From contig CANXME010000774.1 of assembly GCA_948144175.1 (NCBI GenBank), forward strand, positions 372,001 through 436,000: DNA of 64,000 nt, in the 5' to 3' direction. This stretch comes from Closterium sp. NIES-65. Lineage: Eukaryota > Streptophyta > Zygnematophyceae > Desmidiales > Closteriaceae. The notes below the pieces were generated by a model, which saw only the letters and a program-made list of their open reading frames with translations, ran no database searches and was not told where the DNA came from. Shown here one piece after another: positions 46,901 through 57,700 of this stretch. How positions within the stretch are numbered: the first letter of the stretch is position 1; each line of letters opens with the position of its first letter. A program made the translations under genes and the position numbers.

Positions 46901-49550
46901 TAGCAAAGGTAGCGCAAGTAGAGGAAGCACAAGCACAGGAAGCACAAGCAGAGGAAGCACAAGCAAAGGCAGCACAAGCAGAGGAGCGCAGGCAAAGGAA
47001 GCGTAAGCAAAGGAAGAGCAAGCAGAGGAAGCACAAGCAGAGGAAGCGTAAGTAGTGGAAGCGCAAGCAGAGGAAGCACAAGTAGAGGAAGCGCCAGGAG
47101 AGGAAGCACAAGCAGAGGAAGCGCAAGTAGAGGAAGCACAAGCAAAGGAAGCGCAAGTAGAGGAGCGTAAGCAGAGGAAGAGCAAGCAGAGGAAGCACAA
47201 GCAGAGGAAGCACAAGCAGAGGAAGCAGAAGCAGAGGAGCGCAAGTAGAGGAAGCGCAAGCAGAGGAAGCATAAGCAGAGGAAGCGCAAGCACAGGAAGC
47301 ACAAGCAGAGGAAGCGCAAGCAGAGGAAGCACAAGCAGAGGAAGCACAACCAAAGAGCACAAGCAGAGGAAGCGCAAGCAGAGGAAGCGCAAGTAGAGGA
47401 AGCACAAGCAGAGGAAGCACAAGCAGAGGAACCAGAAGCAGAAGAAGCGCAAGCAGAGGAAGCGCAAGCAGAGGAAGCACAAGTAGAGGAAGCGGAAGTA
47501 GAGGAAGCACAAGCAGAGGAAGCACAAGCAGAGGAAGCGGAGGCAGAGGAAGCACAAGCAGAGGAAGCACAAGCAAAGGAGCCCAAGCAGAGAAAGCGCA
47601 AGCAGAGGAAGCGCAAGCAGAGGAAGCGCAAGTAGAGGAAGCGCAAGCAGAGGAAGCGCAAGCAGAGGAAGCGCAAGCAGAGGAAGCACAAGCAGAGGAA
47701 GCGCAAGCAGAGGAAGCACAAGCAGAGAAAGCGCAAGCAGAGGAAGCACAAGCAGAGGAGCGCAAGCAGAGGAAGCGCAAGTAGAGGAAGCACAAGCAGA
47801 GGAGCGCAAGCAGAGGAAGCGCAAGCAAAGGATGCACAAGCAGAGGAAGCACAAGCAGAGGAAGCACAAGCAGAGGAAGCGCATGCAGAGGAAGCACAAG
47901 CAGAGGAAGCACAAGCAGAGGAGCGCAAGCAGAGGAAGCACAAGCAGAGGAAGCATAAGCAGAGGAAGCACAAGCAGAAAAAGCGCAAGCAGAGGAAGTG
48001 CAAGCAGAGGAAGCGCAAGAAGAGGAAGCACAAGCAAAGGAAGCGCAAGCAGAGGAAGCACAAGCAGAGGAAGCGCAAGCAGAGGAAGCACAAGCAGAGG
48101 AGCGCAAGTAGAGGAAGCGCAAGCAGAGGAAGCGCAAATAGAGGAAGAGCAAGCAGAGGAAGTGCAAGCAGAGGAATTGCAAGAAGAGGAAGCACAAGCA
48201 GAGGAGCGCAAGCAGAGGAAGCACAAGCAGAGGAAGCACTAGCAAAGGTAGCGCAAGTAGAGGAAGCACAAGCACAGGAAGCACAAGCAGAGGAAGCACA
48301 AGCAGAGGCAGCACAAGCAGAGGAGCGCAGGCAAAGGAAGCGAAAGCAAAGGAAGAGCAAGCAGAGGAAGCACAAGCAGAGGAAGCGTAAGTAGTGGAAG
48401 CGCAAGCAGAGGAAGCACAAGCAGAGGAAGCGCCAGGAGAGGAAGCACAAGCAGAGGAAGCGCAAGTAGAGAAAGCACAAGCAAAGGAAGCACAAGCAGA
48501 GGAAGCAGAAGCAGAGGAGCGCAAGTAGAGGAAGCGCAAGCAGAGGAAGCATAAGCAGAGGAAGCGCAAGCAGAGGAAGCACAAGCAGAGGAAGCGCAAG
48601 CAGAGGAAGCACAAGCAGAGGAAGCACAACCAAAGAGCACAAGCAGAGGAAGCGCAAGCAGAGGAAGCGCAAGTAGAGGAAGCACAAGCAGAGGAAGCAC
48701 AAGCAGAGGAACCAGAAGCAGAAGAAGCGCAAGCAGAGGAAGCGCAAGCAGAGGAAGCACAAGTAGAGGAAGCGGAAGTAGAGGAAGCACAAGCAGAGGA
48801 AGCACAAGCAGAGGAAGCGGAGGCAGAGGAAGCACAAGCAGAGGAAGCACAAGCAAAGGAGCCCAAGCAGAGAAAGCGCAAGCAGAGGAAGCGCAAGCAG
48901 AGGAAGCGCAAGTAGAGGAAGCGCAAGCAGAGGAAGCGCAAGCAGAGGAAGCGCAAGCAGAGGAAGCACAAGCAGAGGAAGCGCAAGCAGAGGAAGCACA
49001 AGCAGAGAAAGCGCAAGCAGAGGAAGCACAAGCAGAGGAGCGCAAGCAGAGGAAGCGCAAGTAGAGGAAGCACAAGCAGAGGAGCGCAAGCAGAGGAAGC
49101 GCAAGCAAAGGATGCACAAGCAGAGGAAGCACAAGCAGAGGAAGCACAAGCAGAGGAAGCGCAAGCAGAGGAAGCACAAGCAGAGGAAGCACAAGCAGAG
49201 GAGCGCAAGCAGAGGAAGCGTAAGCAAAGGAAGAGCAAGCAGAGGAAGCACAAGCAGAGGAAGCGTACACAGAGGAAGCGCAAGAAGAGGAAGCGCAAGC
49301 ATAGGAAGCGCAAGCAGAGGAAGCGCAAGTAGAGGAAGCACAAGCAGAGGAAGCCCAGGCAGAGGAAGCGTAAGCAAAGGAAGAGCAAGCAGAGGAAGCG
49401 CAAGCAGAGGAAGCGCAAGCCGAGGAAGCGCAAGCAGAGGAAGCACAAGCAGGAAGCACAAGTAGAGGAAGCTGAAGCAGAGAAGCCCAAGCAGAGGAAG
49501 CCCAAGCAGAGAAAGCACAAGCAGAGGAAGCGCAAGCAGAGGAAGCGCAA
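46901..49550 (+). repeat. 1,339-bp tandem duplication
   Basis: TAGCAAAGGT occurs at 46901 and 48240, and GCGCCAGGAG at 47091 and 48430, both 1,339 bp apart. Further right the offset falls to 1,280 (GGATGCACAAGC near 47,830 and 49,110), which indicates a 59-bp deletion in the second copy near 48.49 kb. Confidence 0.85.
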
Positions 49551-52399
49551 GCAGAGAAAGCGTAAGCAGAGGAAGCGCAAGCAGAGGAAGCACAAGCAGG
49601 AAGCACAAGTGGAGGAAGCAGAAGCAGAGAAGCGCAAGCAGAGGAAGCCCAAGCAGAGAAAGCACAAGCAGAGGAAGCGCAAGTAGAGGAAGCGCAAGCA
49701 GTGGAAGCGCAAGTAGAGGAAGCACAAGTAGAGGAAGCGCAAGCAGAGGAAGCACAAGCAGGAAGCAAAGGCAGAAGAAGCACAAGCAGAGGGCGCAAGC
49801 ATAGGAAGCGCAAGCAGAGGAAGCACAAGCAGAGGAAGCGCAAGGAGAGGAAGCACAAGCGGAGGAAGCGCAAGCAGAGGAAGCACAAGCAGAGGAAGCG
49901 CAAGCAGAGGAGCGCAAGCATAGGAAGCGCAAGCAGAGGAAGCACAAGCAGAGGAAGCACAAGCAGAGGAAGCGTAAGCAGAGGAAGCGCAAGAAGAGGA
50001 AGCGCAAGCAGAGGAAGCGCAAGTAGAGGAAGCGCAAGCAGAGAAAGCGTAAGCAGAGGAAGCGCAAGCACAGGAAGCACAAGCAGGAAGCACAAGTAGA
50101 GGAAGCAGAAGCAGAGAAGCGCAAGCAGAGAAAGCCCAAGCAGAGAAAGCACAAGCAGAGGAAGCGCAAGTAGAGGAAGCACAAGCAGAGAAAGCGCAAG
50201 CAGAGGAAGCACAAGCAGAGGAAGCACAAGCAGAGGAGCGCAGGCAGAGGAAGCGTAAGCAAAGGAAGAGCAAGCAGAGGAAGCACAAGCAGAAGAAGCG
50301 TAAGCAGTGGAAGCGCAAGAAGAGGAAGCGCAAGCAGTGGAAGCGCAAGTAGAGGAAGCACAAGCAGAGGAAGCTCAAGCAGAGGAAGCACAAGCAGGAA
50401 GCACAAGCAGAGGAAGCACAAGCAGAGGAGCGCAAGCAGAGGAAGCACAAGCAGAGGAAGCACAAGCAGAGGAAGCGCAAGGAGAGGAAGCACAAGCAGA
50501 GGAAGCGCAAGCAGAGGAAGCACAAGCAGAGGAAGCGCAAGCAGAGGAGCGCAAGCAGAGGAAGCATAAGTAAAGGAAGAGCAAGCAGGGGAAGCACAAG
50601 CAGAGGAAGCGTAAGCAGAGGAAGCGCAAGAAGAGGAAGCGCAAGCAGAGGAGCGCAAGAAGAGGAAGCGTAAGCAAAGGAAGAGCAAGCAGAGGAAGCA
50701 CAAGCAGAGGTAGCGTAAGCAGAGGAAGCGCAAGAAGAGGAAGCGCAAGCAGAGGAAGCGCAAGCAGAGGAAGCGCAAGTAGAGGAAGCACAAGCAGAGG
50801 AAGCGCAAGCAGAGGAAGCACAAGCAAGAAGCACAAGCAGAAGAAGCACAAGCAGAGGAGCGCAAGCAGAGGAAGCGCAAGCAGAGGAAGCACAAGCAGA
50901 AGAAGCGAAAGCAGAGGAAGCACAAGCAGAGGAAGCGCAAGCAGAGGAAGCACAAGCAGAGGAAGCACAACCAGAGGAGCGCAAGCAGAGGAAGCGCAAG
51001 CAGAGGAAGCTTAAGCAGAGGAAACGCAAGCAGAGGAAGCACAAGTAGAGGAAGCACAAGCAGAGGAAGCACAAGCAGCGGAAGCGCAAGCAGAGGAAGC
51101 GCAAGCAGAGGAAGCACAAGCAGGGGAAGCGCAAGGAGAGGAAGCACAAGCAGAAGAAGCACAAGCAGAGGAAGCGCAAGCAGAGGAAGCACAAGCAGAG
51201 GAAGCACAAGCAGAGGAGCCTAAGCAGAGGAAGCGCAAGCAGAGGAAGCGCAAGCAGAGGAAGCGCAAGCAGAGGAAGCGCAAGCAGAGGAAGCGCAGGC
51301 AGAGGAAGCGCAAGCAGAGGAAGCACAAGCAGAGGAAGCGCAAGCAAAGGAAGCACAAGCAGAGGAAGCACAAGCAGAGGAGCGCAGGCAGAGGAAGCGT
51401 AAGCAAAGGAAGAGCAAGCAGAGGAAGCACAAGTAGAGGAAGCGTAAGCAATGGAAGCGCAAGAAGAGGAAGCGCAAATAGAGGAAGCGCAAGCAGAGGA
51501 AGCGCAAATAGAGGAAGCACAAGCAGAGGAAGCGCAAGCAGAGGAAGCACAAGCAGAGGAAGTGCAAGCAAAGGAAGCGCAAGCAGAGGAAGCGCAAGCA
51601 GAGGAAGCACAAGCAGAGGAAGCACAAGCAGAGGAAGCGTAAGCAGAGGAAGCGCAAGAAGAGGAAGCGCAAGCAGAGGAGCGCAAGAAGAGGAAGCGTA
51701 AGCAAAGGAAGAGCAAGCAGAGGAAGCACAAGCAGAGGTAGCGTAAGCAGAGGAAGCGCAAGAAGAGGAAGCGCAAGCAGAGGAAGCGCAAGCAGAGGAA
51801 GCGCAAGTAGAGGAAGCACAAGCAGAGGAAGCGCAAGCAGAGGAAGCACAAGCAGGAAGCACAAGCAGAAGAAGCATAAGCAGAGGAGCGCAAGCAGAGG
51901 AAGCGCAAGCAGAGGAAGCACAAGCAGAAGAAGCGAAAGCAGAGGAAGCACAAGCAGAGGAAGCGCAAGCAGAGGAAGCACAAGCGGAGGAAGCACAACC
52001 AGAGGAGCGCAAGCAGAGGAAGCGCAAGCAGAGGAAGCACAAGCAGAGGAAACGCAAGCAGAGGAAGCACAAGTAGAGGAAGCACAAGCAGAGGAAGCAC
52101 AAGCAGCGGATGCGCAAGCAGAGGAAGCGCAAGCAGAGGAAGCACAAGCAGGGGAAGCGCAAGGAGAGGAAGCACAAGCAGAAGAAGCACAAGCAGAGGA
52201 AGCGCAAGCAGAGGAAGCACAAGCAGAGGAAGCACAAGCAGAGGAGCCTAAGCAGAGGAAGCGCAAGCAGAGGAAGCGCAAGCAGAGGAAGCGCAAGCAG
52301 AGGAAGCGCAAGCAGAGGAAGCGCAAGCAGAGGAAGCACAAGCAGAGGAAGCGCAAGCAGAGGAAGCACAAGCAGAGGAAGCACAAGCAGAGGAGCGCA

Positions 52400-54560
52400 G
52401 GCAGAGGAAGCTTAAGCAAAGGAAGAGCAAGCAGAGGAAGCACAAGCAGAGGAAGCGTAAGCAATGGAAGCGCAAGAAGAGGAAGCGCAAATAGAGGAAG
52501 CGCAAGCAGAGGAAGCGCAAATAGAGGAAGCACAAGCAGAGGAAGCGCAAGCAGAGGAAGCACAAGCAGAGGAAGTGCAAGCAGAGGAAGCGCAAGCAGA
52601 GGAAGCGCAAGCAGAGGAAGCACAAGCAGAGGAAGCACAAGTAGAGGAAGCGCAAGCAGAGGAAGCACAAGCAGAGGACGCACAAGCAGAGGAGCCCAAG
52701 CAGAGGAAGCGCATGTAGAGGAAGCGCAAGCAGAGGAAGCGCAAGCAGAGGAAGCGCAAGCAGAGGAAGCACAAGCAGAGGAAGCACAAGCAGCGGAAGC
52801 ACAACTAGAAGAAGCGCAAGCAGAGGAAGCACAAGCAGAGGAAGCACAAGCAGAGGAGCGCAAGCAGAGGAAGCGCAAGTAGAGGAAGTTCAAGCAGAGG
52901 AAGCACAAGAAGAGGAAGCGCAAGTAGAGGAAGCACAAGTAGAGGAAGCACAAGCACAGGAAGCGCAAGAAGAGGAAGTGCAAGTAGAGGGAGTGCAAGC
53001 ACAGGAGCCCAAGCAAAGGAAGCCCAAGCTGAGGAAGCGCAAGCAGAGGGATCACAAGCAGAGGAAGCGCAAGCAGAGGCAGCACAAGCAGAGGAAGCAC
53101 AAGCAGAGGAAGCACAAGGAGAGGAAGCACAAGCAGAGGAGCGCAAGCAGAGGAAGCGCAAGCAGAGGAAGCGCAAGGAGAGGAAGCGCAAGCAGAGGAA
53201 GCGCAAGCAGAGGAAGCACAAGCAGAGGAAGCGCAAGCAGAGGAAGCACAAGCAGAGGAAGCACAAGCAGAGGAAGCGCAAGTAGAGGAAGCACAAGCAG
53301 AGGAAGCGCAAGCAGGAAGCACAAGCAGGAAGCACAAGCAGAAGAAGCACAAGCAGAGGAGCGCAAGTAGAGGAAGCGCAAGAAGAGGAAGCGCAAGCAG
53401 AGGAAGCGCAAGCAGAGGAAGCACAAGCAGAGGAAGCGCAAGCAGAGGAAGCACAAGCAGAGGAAGCACAAGCAGAGGAGCGCAGGCAGAGGAAGCGTAA
53501 GCAAAGGAAGAGCAAGCAGAGGAAGCACAAGCAGAGGAAGCGTAAGCAATGGAAGCGCAAGAAGAGGAAGCGCAAATAGAGGAAGCGCAAGCAGAGGAAG
53601 CGCAAATAGAGGAAGCACAAGCAGAGGAAGCGCAAGCAGAGGAAGCACAAGCAGAGGAAGTGCAAGCAGAGGAAGCGCAAGCAGAGGAAGCGCAAGCAGA
53701 GGAAGCACAAGCAGAGGAAGCACAAGTAGAGGAAGCGCAAGCAGAGGAAGCACAAGCAGAGGACGCACAAGCAGAGGAGCCCAAGCAGAGGAAGCGCATG
53801 TAGAGGAAGCGCAAGCAGAGGAAGCGCAAGCAGAGGAAGCGCAAGCAGAGGAAGCACAAGCAGAGGAAGCACAAGCAGCGGAAGCACAACTAGAAGAAGC
53901 GCAAGCAGAGGAAGCACAAGCAGAGGAAGCACAAGCAGAGGAGCGCAAGCAGAGGAAGCGCAAGTAGAGGAAGTTCAAGCAGAGGAAGCACAAGAAGAGG
54001 AAGCGCAAGTAGAGGAAGCACAAGTAGAGGAAGCACAAGCACAGGAAGCGCAAGAAGAGGAAGTGCAAGTAGAGGGAGTGCAAGCACAGGAGCCCAAGCA
54101 AAGGAAGCCCAAGCTGAGGAAGCGCAAGCAGAGGGATCACAAGCAGAGGAAGCGCAAGCAGAGGCAGCACAAGCAGAGGAAGCACAAGCAGAGGAAGCAC
54201 AAGGAGAGGAAGCACAAGCAGAGGAGCGCAAGCAGAGGAAGCGCAAGCAGAGGAAGCGCAAGGAGAGGAAGCGCGAGCAGAGGAAGCGCAAGCAGAGGAA
54301 GCACAAGCAGAGGAAGCGCAAGCAGAGGAAGCACAAGCAGAGGAAGCACAAGCAGAGGAAGCGCAAGTAGAGGAAGCACAAGCAGAGGAAGCGCAAGCAG
54401 GAAGCACAAGCAGGAAGCACAAGCAGAAGAAGCACAAGCAGAGGAGCGCAAGTAGAGGAAGCGCAAGCAGAGGAAGCGCAAGGAGAGGAAGCGCAAGCAG
54501 AGGAAGCGCAAGCAGAGGAAGCACAAGCAGAGGAAGCGCAAGCAGAGGAGCACAAGCAGA
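52400..54560 (+). repeat. 1,085-bp tandem duplication of family II
   Basis: GCATGTAGAGG occurs at 52711 and 53796, and the GTAGAGGGAGTGC landmark near 52,985 and 54,070, both 1,085 bp apart. A more distant relative lies 12,190 bp upstream at 40521. Confidence 0.85.
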
Positions 54561-54667
54561 GGAAGCGCAAGCAGAGGAAGCGCAAGTAGAGGAAGCACAA
54601 GCAGAGGAAGCGCAGGCAGAGGAAGCGTAAGCAAAGGAAGAGCAAGCAGAGGAAGCGCAAGCAGAGG

Positions 54668-54796
54668 ATGTCAAAATTAGAAGAAAGAAAGAGGATTGAA
54701 CTAGCAAGAATGAGGATACAAATAGCAAACCCTAGAAGGGTTGTACTCGCTATAGAGCACCCCACTACAGGCTAGAACAATAAGATAATATTCTGA
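54668..54796 (+). repeat. Non-repeat island, copy 6 of 6
   Basis: Identical by eye to copy 1, with the 36-codon frame at 54668-54775. Its left flank is different from all others: the CGTAAGCAAAGG composite motif lies about two units away and the GGAGCAC unit is absent. On the right the AATCGC variant is AATTGC and CACCAGC is kept. Confidence 0.95.
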
Positions 54797-57700
54797 CAGA
54801 GGAAGCGCAAGTAGAGGAAGCGCAAGCAGAGGAAGCACAAGCAGAGGAAGCACAAGTAGAGGAAGCGCAAGCAGAGGAAGCGCAAGCAGAGGAATTGCAA
54901 GCAGAGGAAGCACCAGCAGAGGAGCGCAAGTAGAGGAAGCACAAGCAGAGGAAGCGCAAGCAGAGGAAGCGCAAGTAGAGGAAGCACAAGCAGAGGAAGC
55001 GCAGGCAGAGGAAGCGTAAGCAAAGGAAGAGCAAGCAGAGGAAGCGCAAGCAGAGGAAGCGCAAGCAGAGGAAGCGCAAGCAGAGGAAGCACAAGCAGGA
55101 AGCACAAGTAGAGGAAGCAGAAGCAGAGAAGCGCAAGCAGAGGAAGCCCAAGCAGAGAAAGCACAAGCAGAGGAAGCGCAAGTAGAGGAAGCACAAGCAA
55201 AGGAAGCGCAAGCAGAGGAAGCACAAGCAGAGGAAGCACAAGCAGAGGAAGCGCAAGGAGAGGAAGCACAAGCAGAGGAAGCGCAAGCAGAGGAAGCACA
55301 AGCAGAGGAAGCGCAAGCAGAGGAGCGCAAGCAGAGGAAGCGTAAGCAAAGGAAGAGCAAGCAGGGGAAGCACAAGCAGAGGAAGCGTAAGCAGAGGAAG
55401 CGCAAGAAGAGGAAGCGCAAGCAGAGGAAGCGCAAGCAGAGGAAGCGCAAGCAGAGGAAGCGTAAGCAGAGGAAGCGCAAGCGGAGGAAGCACATGCAGG
55501 AAGCACAAGCAGAGAAAGCAGAAGCAGAGGAGCGCAAGCAGAGGAAGCGGGAGCAGAGGAAGCACAAGAAGAGGAAGCGCAAGCAGAGGAAGCACAAGCA
55601 GAGGAAGCATAAGCAGAGGAGCACAAGTAGAGGAAGCGCAAGCAGAGGAAGCGTAAGTAGAGGAAGCACAAGCAGAGGAAGCACAAGCAGACGAAGCACA
55701 AGCAAAGGAAGCGCAAGTATAGGAAGCGTAAGCAGAGGAAGCGCAAGCAGAGGAGCCAGGGAATTGGAAGCGCAAGCAGAGGAGCACAAGCAGAGGAAGT
55801 GCAAGCAGAGGAAGCGCAAGCAGAGGAAGAACAAGCAGAGGAAGCGCAAGCAGAGGAAGCGCAAGCAGAGGAAGCGCAAGCAGAGGAAGCGTAAGCAGAG
55901 GAAGCACAAGTAGAGGAAGCGCAAGCAGAGGAAGCACAAGCAGAGGAAGCATAAGCAGAGGAAGCACAAGCAGAAAAAGCGCAAGCAGAGGAAGCGCAAG
56001 CAGAGGAAGCGCAAGAAGAGGAAGCACAAGCAGAGGAAGCGCAAGCAGAGGAAGCACAAGCAGAGGAAGCGCAAGCAGAGAAAGCACAAGCAGAGGAGCG
56101 CAAGTAGAGGAAGCGCAAGCAGAGGAAGCGCAAATAGAGGAAGAGCAAGCAGAGGAAGTGCAAGCAGAGGAATTGCAAGAAGAGGAAGCACAAGCAGAGG
56201 AGCGCAAGCAGAGGAAGCACAAGCAGAGGAAGCACTAGCAAAGGTAGCGCAAGTAGAGGAAGCACAAGCAGAGGAAGCACAAGCAGAGGAAGCACAAGCA
56301 GAGGCAGCACAAGGAGAGGAGCGCAGGCAAAGGAAGCGTAAGCAAAGGAAGAGCAAGCAAAGGAAGCACAAGCAGAGGAAGCGTAAGTAGTGGAAGCGCA
56401 AGCAGAGGAAGCACAAGCAGAGGAAGCGCCAGGAGAGGAAGCACAAGCAGAGGAAGCGCAAGTAGAGGAAGCACAAGCAAAGGAAGCGCAAGTAGAGGAA
56501 TCACAAGCAGAGGAAGCACAAGCAGAGGAAGCAGAAGCAGAGGAGCGCAAGTAGAGGAAGCGCAAGCAGAGGAAGCATAAGAAGAGGAAGCGCAAGCAGA
56601 GGAAGCACAAGCAGAGGAAGCGCAAGCAGAGGAAGCACAAGCAGAGGAAGCACAACCAAAGAGCACAAGCAGAGGAAGCGCAAGCAGAGGAAGCGCAAGT
56701 AGAGGAAGCACAAGCAGAGGAAGCACAAGCAGAGGAACCAGAAGCAGAAGAAGCGCAAGCAGAGAAAGCGCAAGCAGAGGAAGCACAAGCAGAGGAAGCG
56801 GAAGTAGAGGAAGCACAAGCAGAGGAAGCACAAGCAGAGGAAGCGCAAGCAGAGGAAGCACAAGCAGAGGAAGCACAAGCAAAGGAGCCCAAGCAGAGAA
56901 AGCGCAAGCAGAGGAAGCGCAAGCAGAGGAAGCGCAAGTAGAGGAAGCGCAGCAGAGGAAGCGCAAGCAGAGGAAGCGCAAGCAGAGGAAGCGTAAGTAA
57001 AGGAAGCGCAAGCAGAGGAAGCGTAAGCAGAGGAAGCACAAGCAGAGGAAGCGCAAGCAGAGGAAGCACAAGCTAAGGAAGCATAAGCAGAGGAGGCATA
57101 AGCAGAGAAAGCGCAAGCAGAGGAAGCGCAAGCAGAGGAAGCGCAAGTAGAGGAAGCGCAAGCAGAGGAAGCGCAAGCAGAGGAAGCACAAGCAGAGGAA
57201 GCGCAAGCAGAGGAAGCACAAGCAGAGGAAGCGCAAGCAGAGGAAGCACAAGCAGAGGAGCGCAAGCAGAGGAAGCGCAAGCAGAGGAAGCACAAGCAGA
57301 GGAGCGCAAGCAGAGGAAGCGCAAGCAAAGGATGCACAAGCAGAGGAAGCACAAGCAGAGGAAGCACAAGCAGAGGAAGCGCAAGCAGAGGAAGCACAAG
57401 CAGAGGAAGCACAAGCAGAGGAGCGCAAGCAGAGGAAGCGTAAGCAAAGGAAGAGCAAGCAGAGGAAGCACAAGCAGAGGAAGCGTACGCAGAGGAAGCG
57501 CAAGAAGAGGAAGCGCAAGCATAGGAAGCGCAAGCAGAGGAAGCGCAAGTAGAGGAAGCACAAGCAGAGGAAGCGCAGGCAGAGGAAGCGTAAGCAAAGG
57601 AAGAGCAAGCAGAGGAAGCGTAAGCAGAGGAAGCGCAAGCAGAGGAAGCGCAAGCTGAGGAAGCACAAGCAAGAAGCACAAGTAGAGGAAGCAGAAGCAG

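Larger units (their letters stand above)
42695..54667 (+). repeat. Array block between islands 5 and 6
   Basis: This is the longest inter-island interval within the island series (12,102 bp offset). It holds three clear tandem duplications, listed separately: 1,896 bp near 43.7-46.5 kb, 1,339 bp near 46.9-49.5 kb and 1,085 bp near 52.4-54.5 kb. The longest open frame in the window (minus strand, 3,190 codons, 52,235 to 42,663) lies here, but it is made only of PLLAL, LCLRF and SACAS repeats plus read-through of the antisense island. Confidence 0.85.

Noticed and set aside
42663-52235. 3,190-codon open frame on the minus strand, and others over 1,000 codons (for example 62866 to 56501, 62405 to 56235, 48226 to 42599)
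   Set aside because: The complement of a stop-poor purine strand rarely contains stops. The products are only PLLAL, LCLRF and SACAS repeats changing phase at 14-bp units, overlapping long frames exist in other minus phases over the same bases, and starts are often GTG or TTG inside the repeat.
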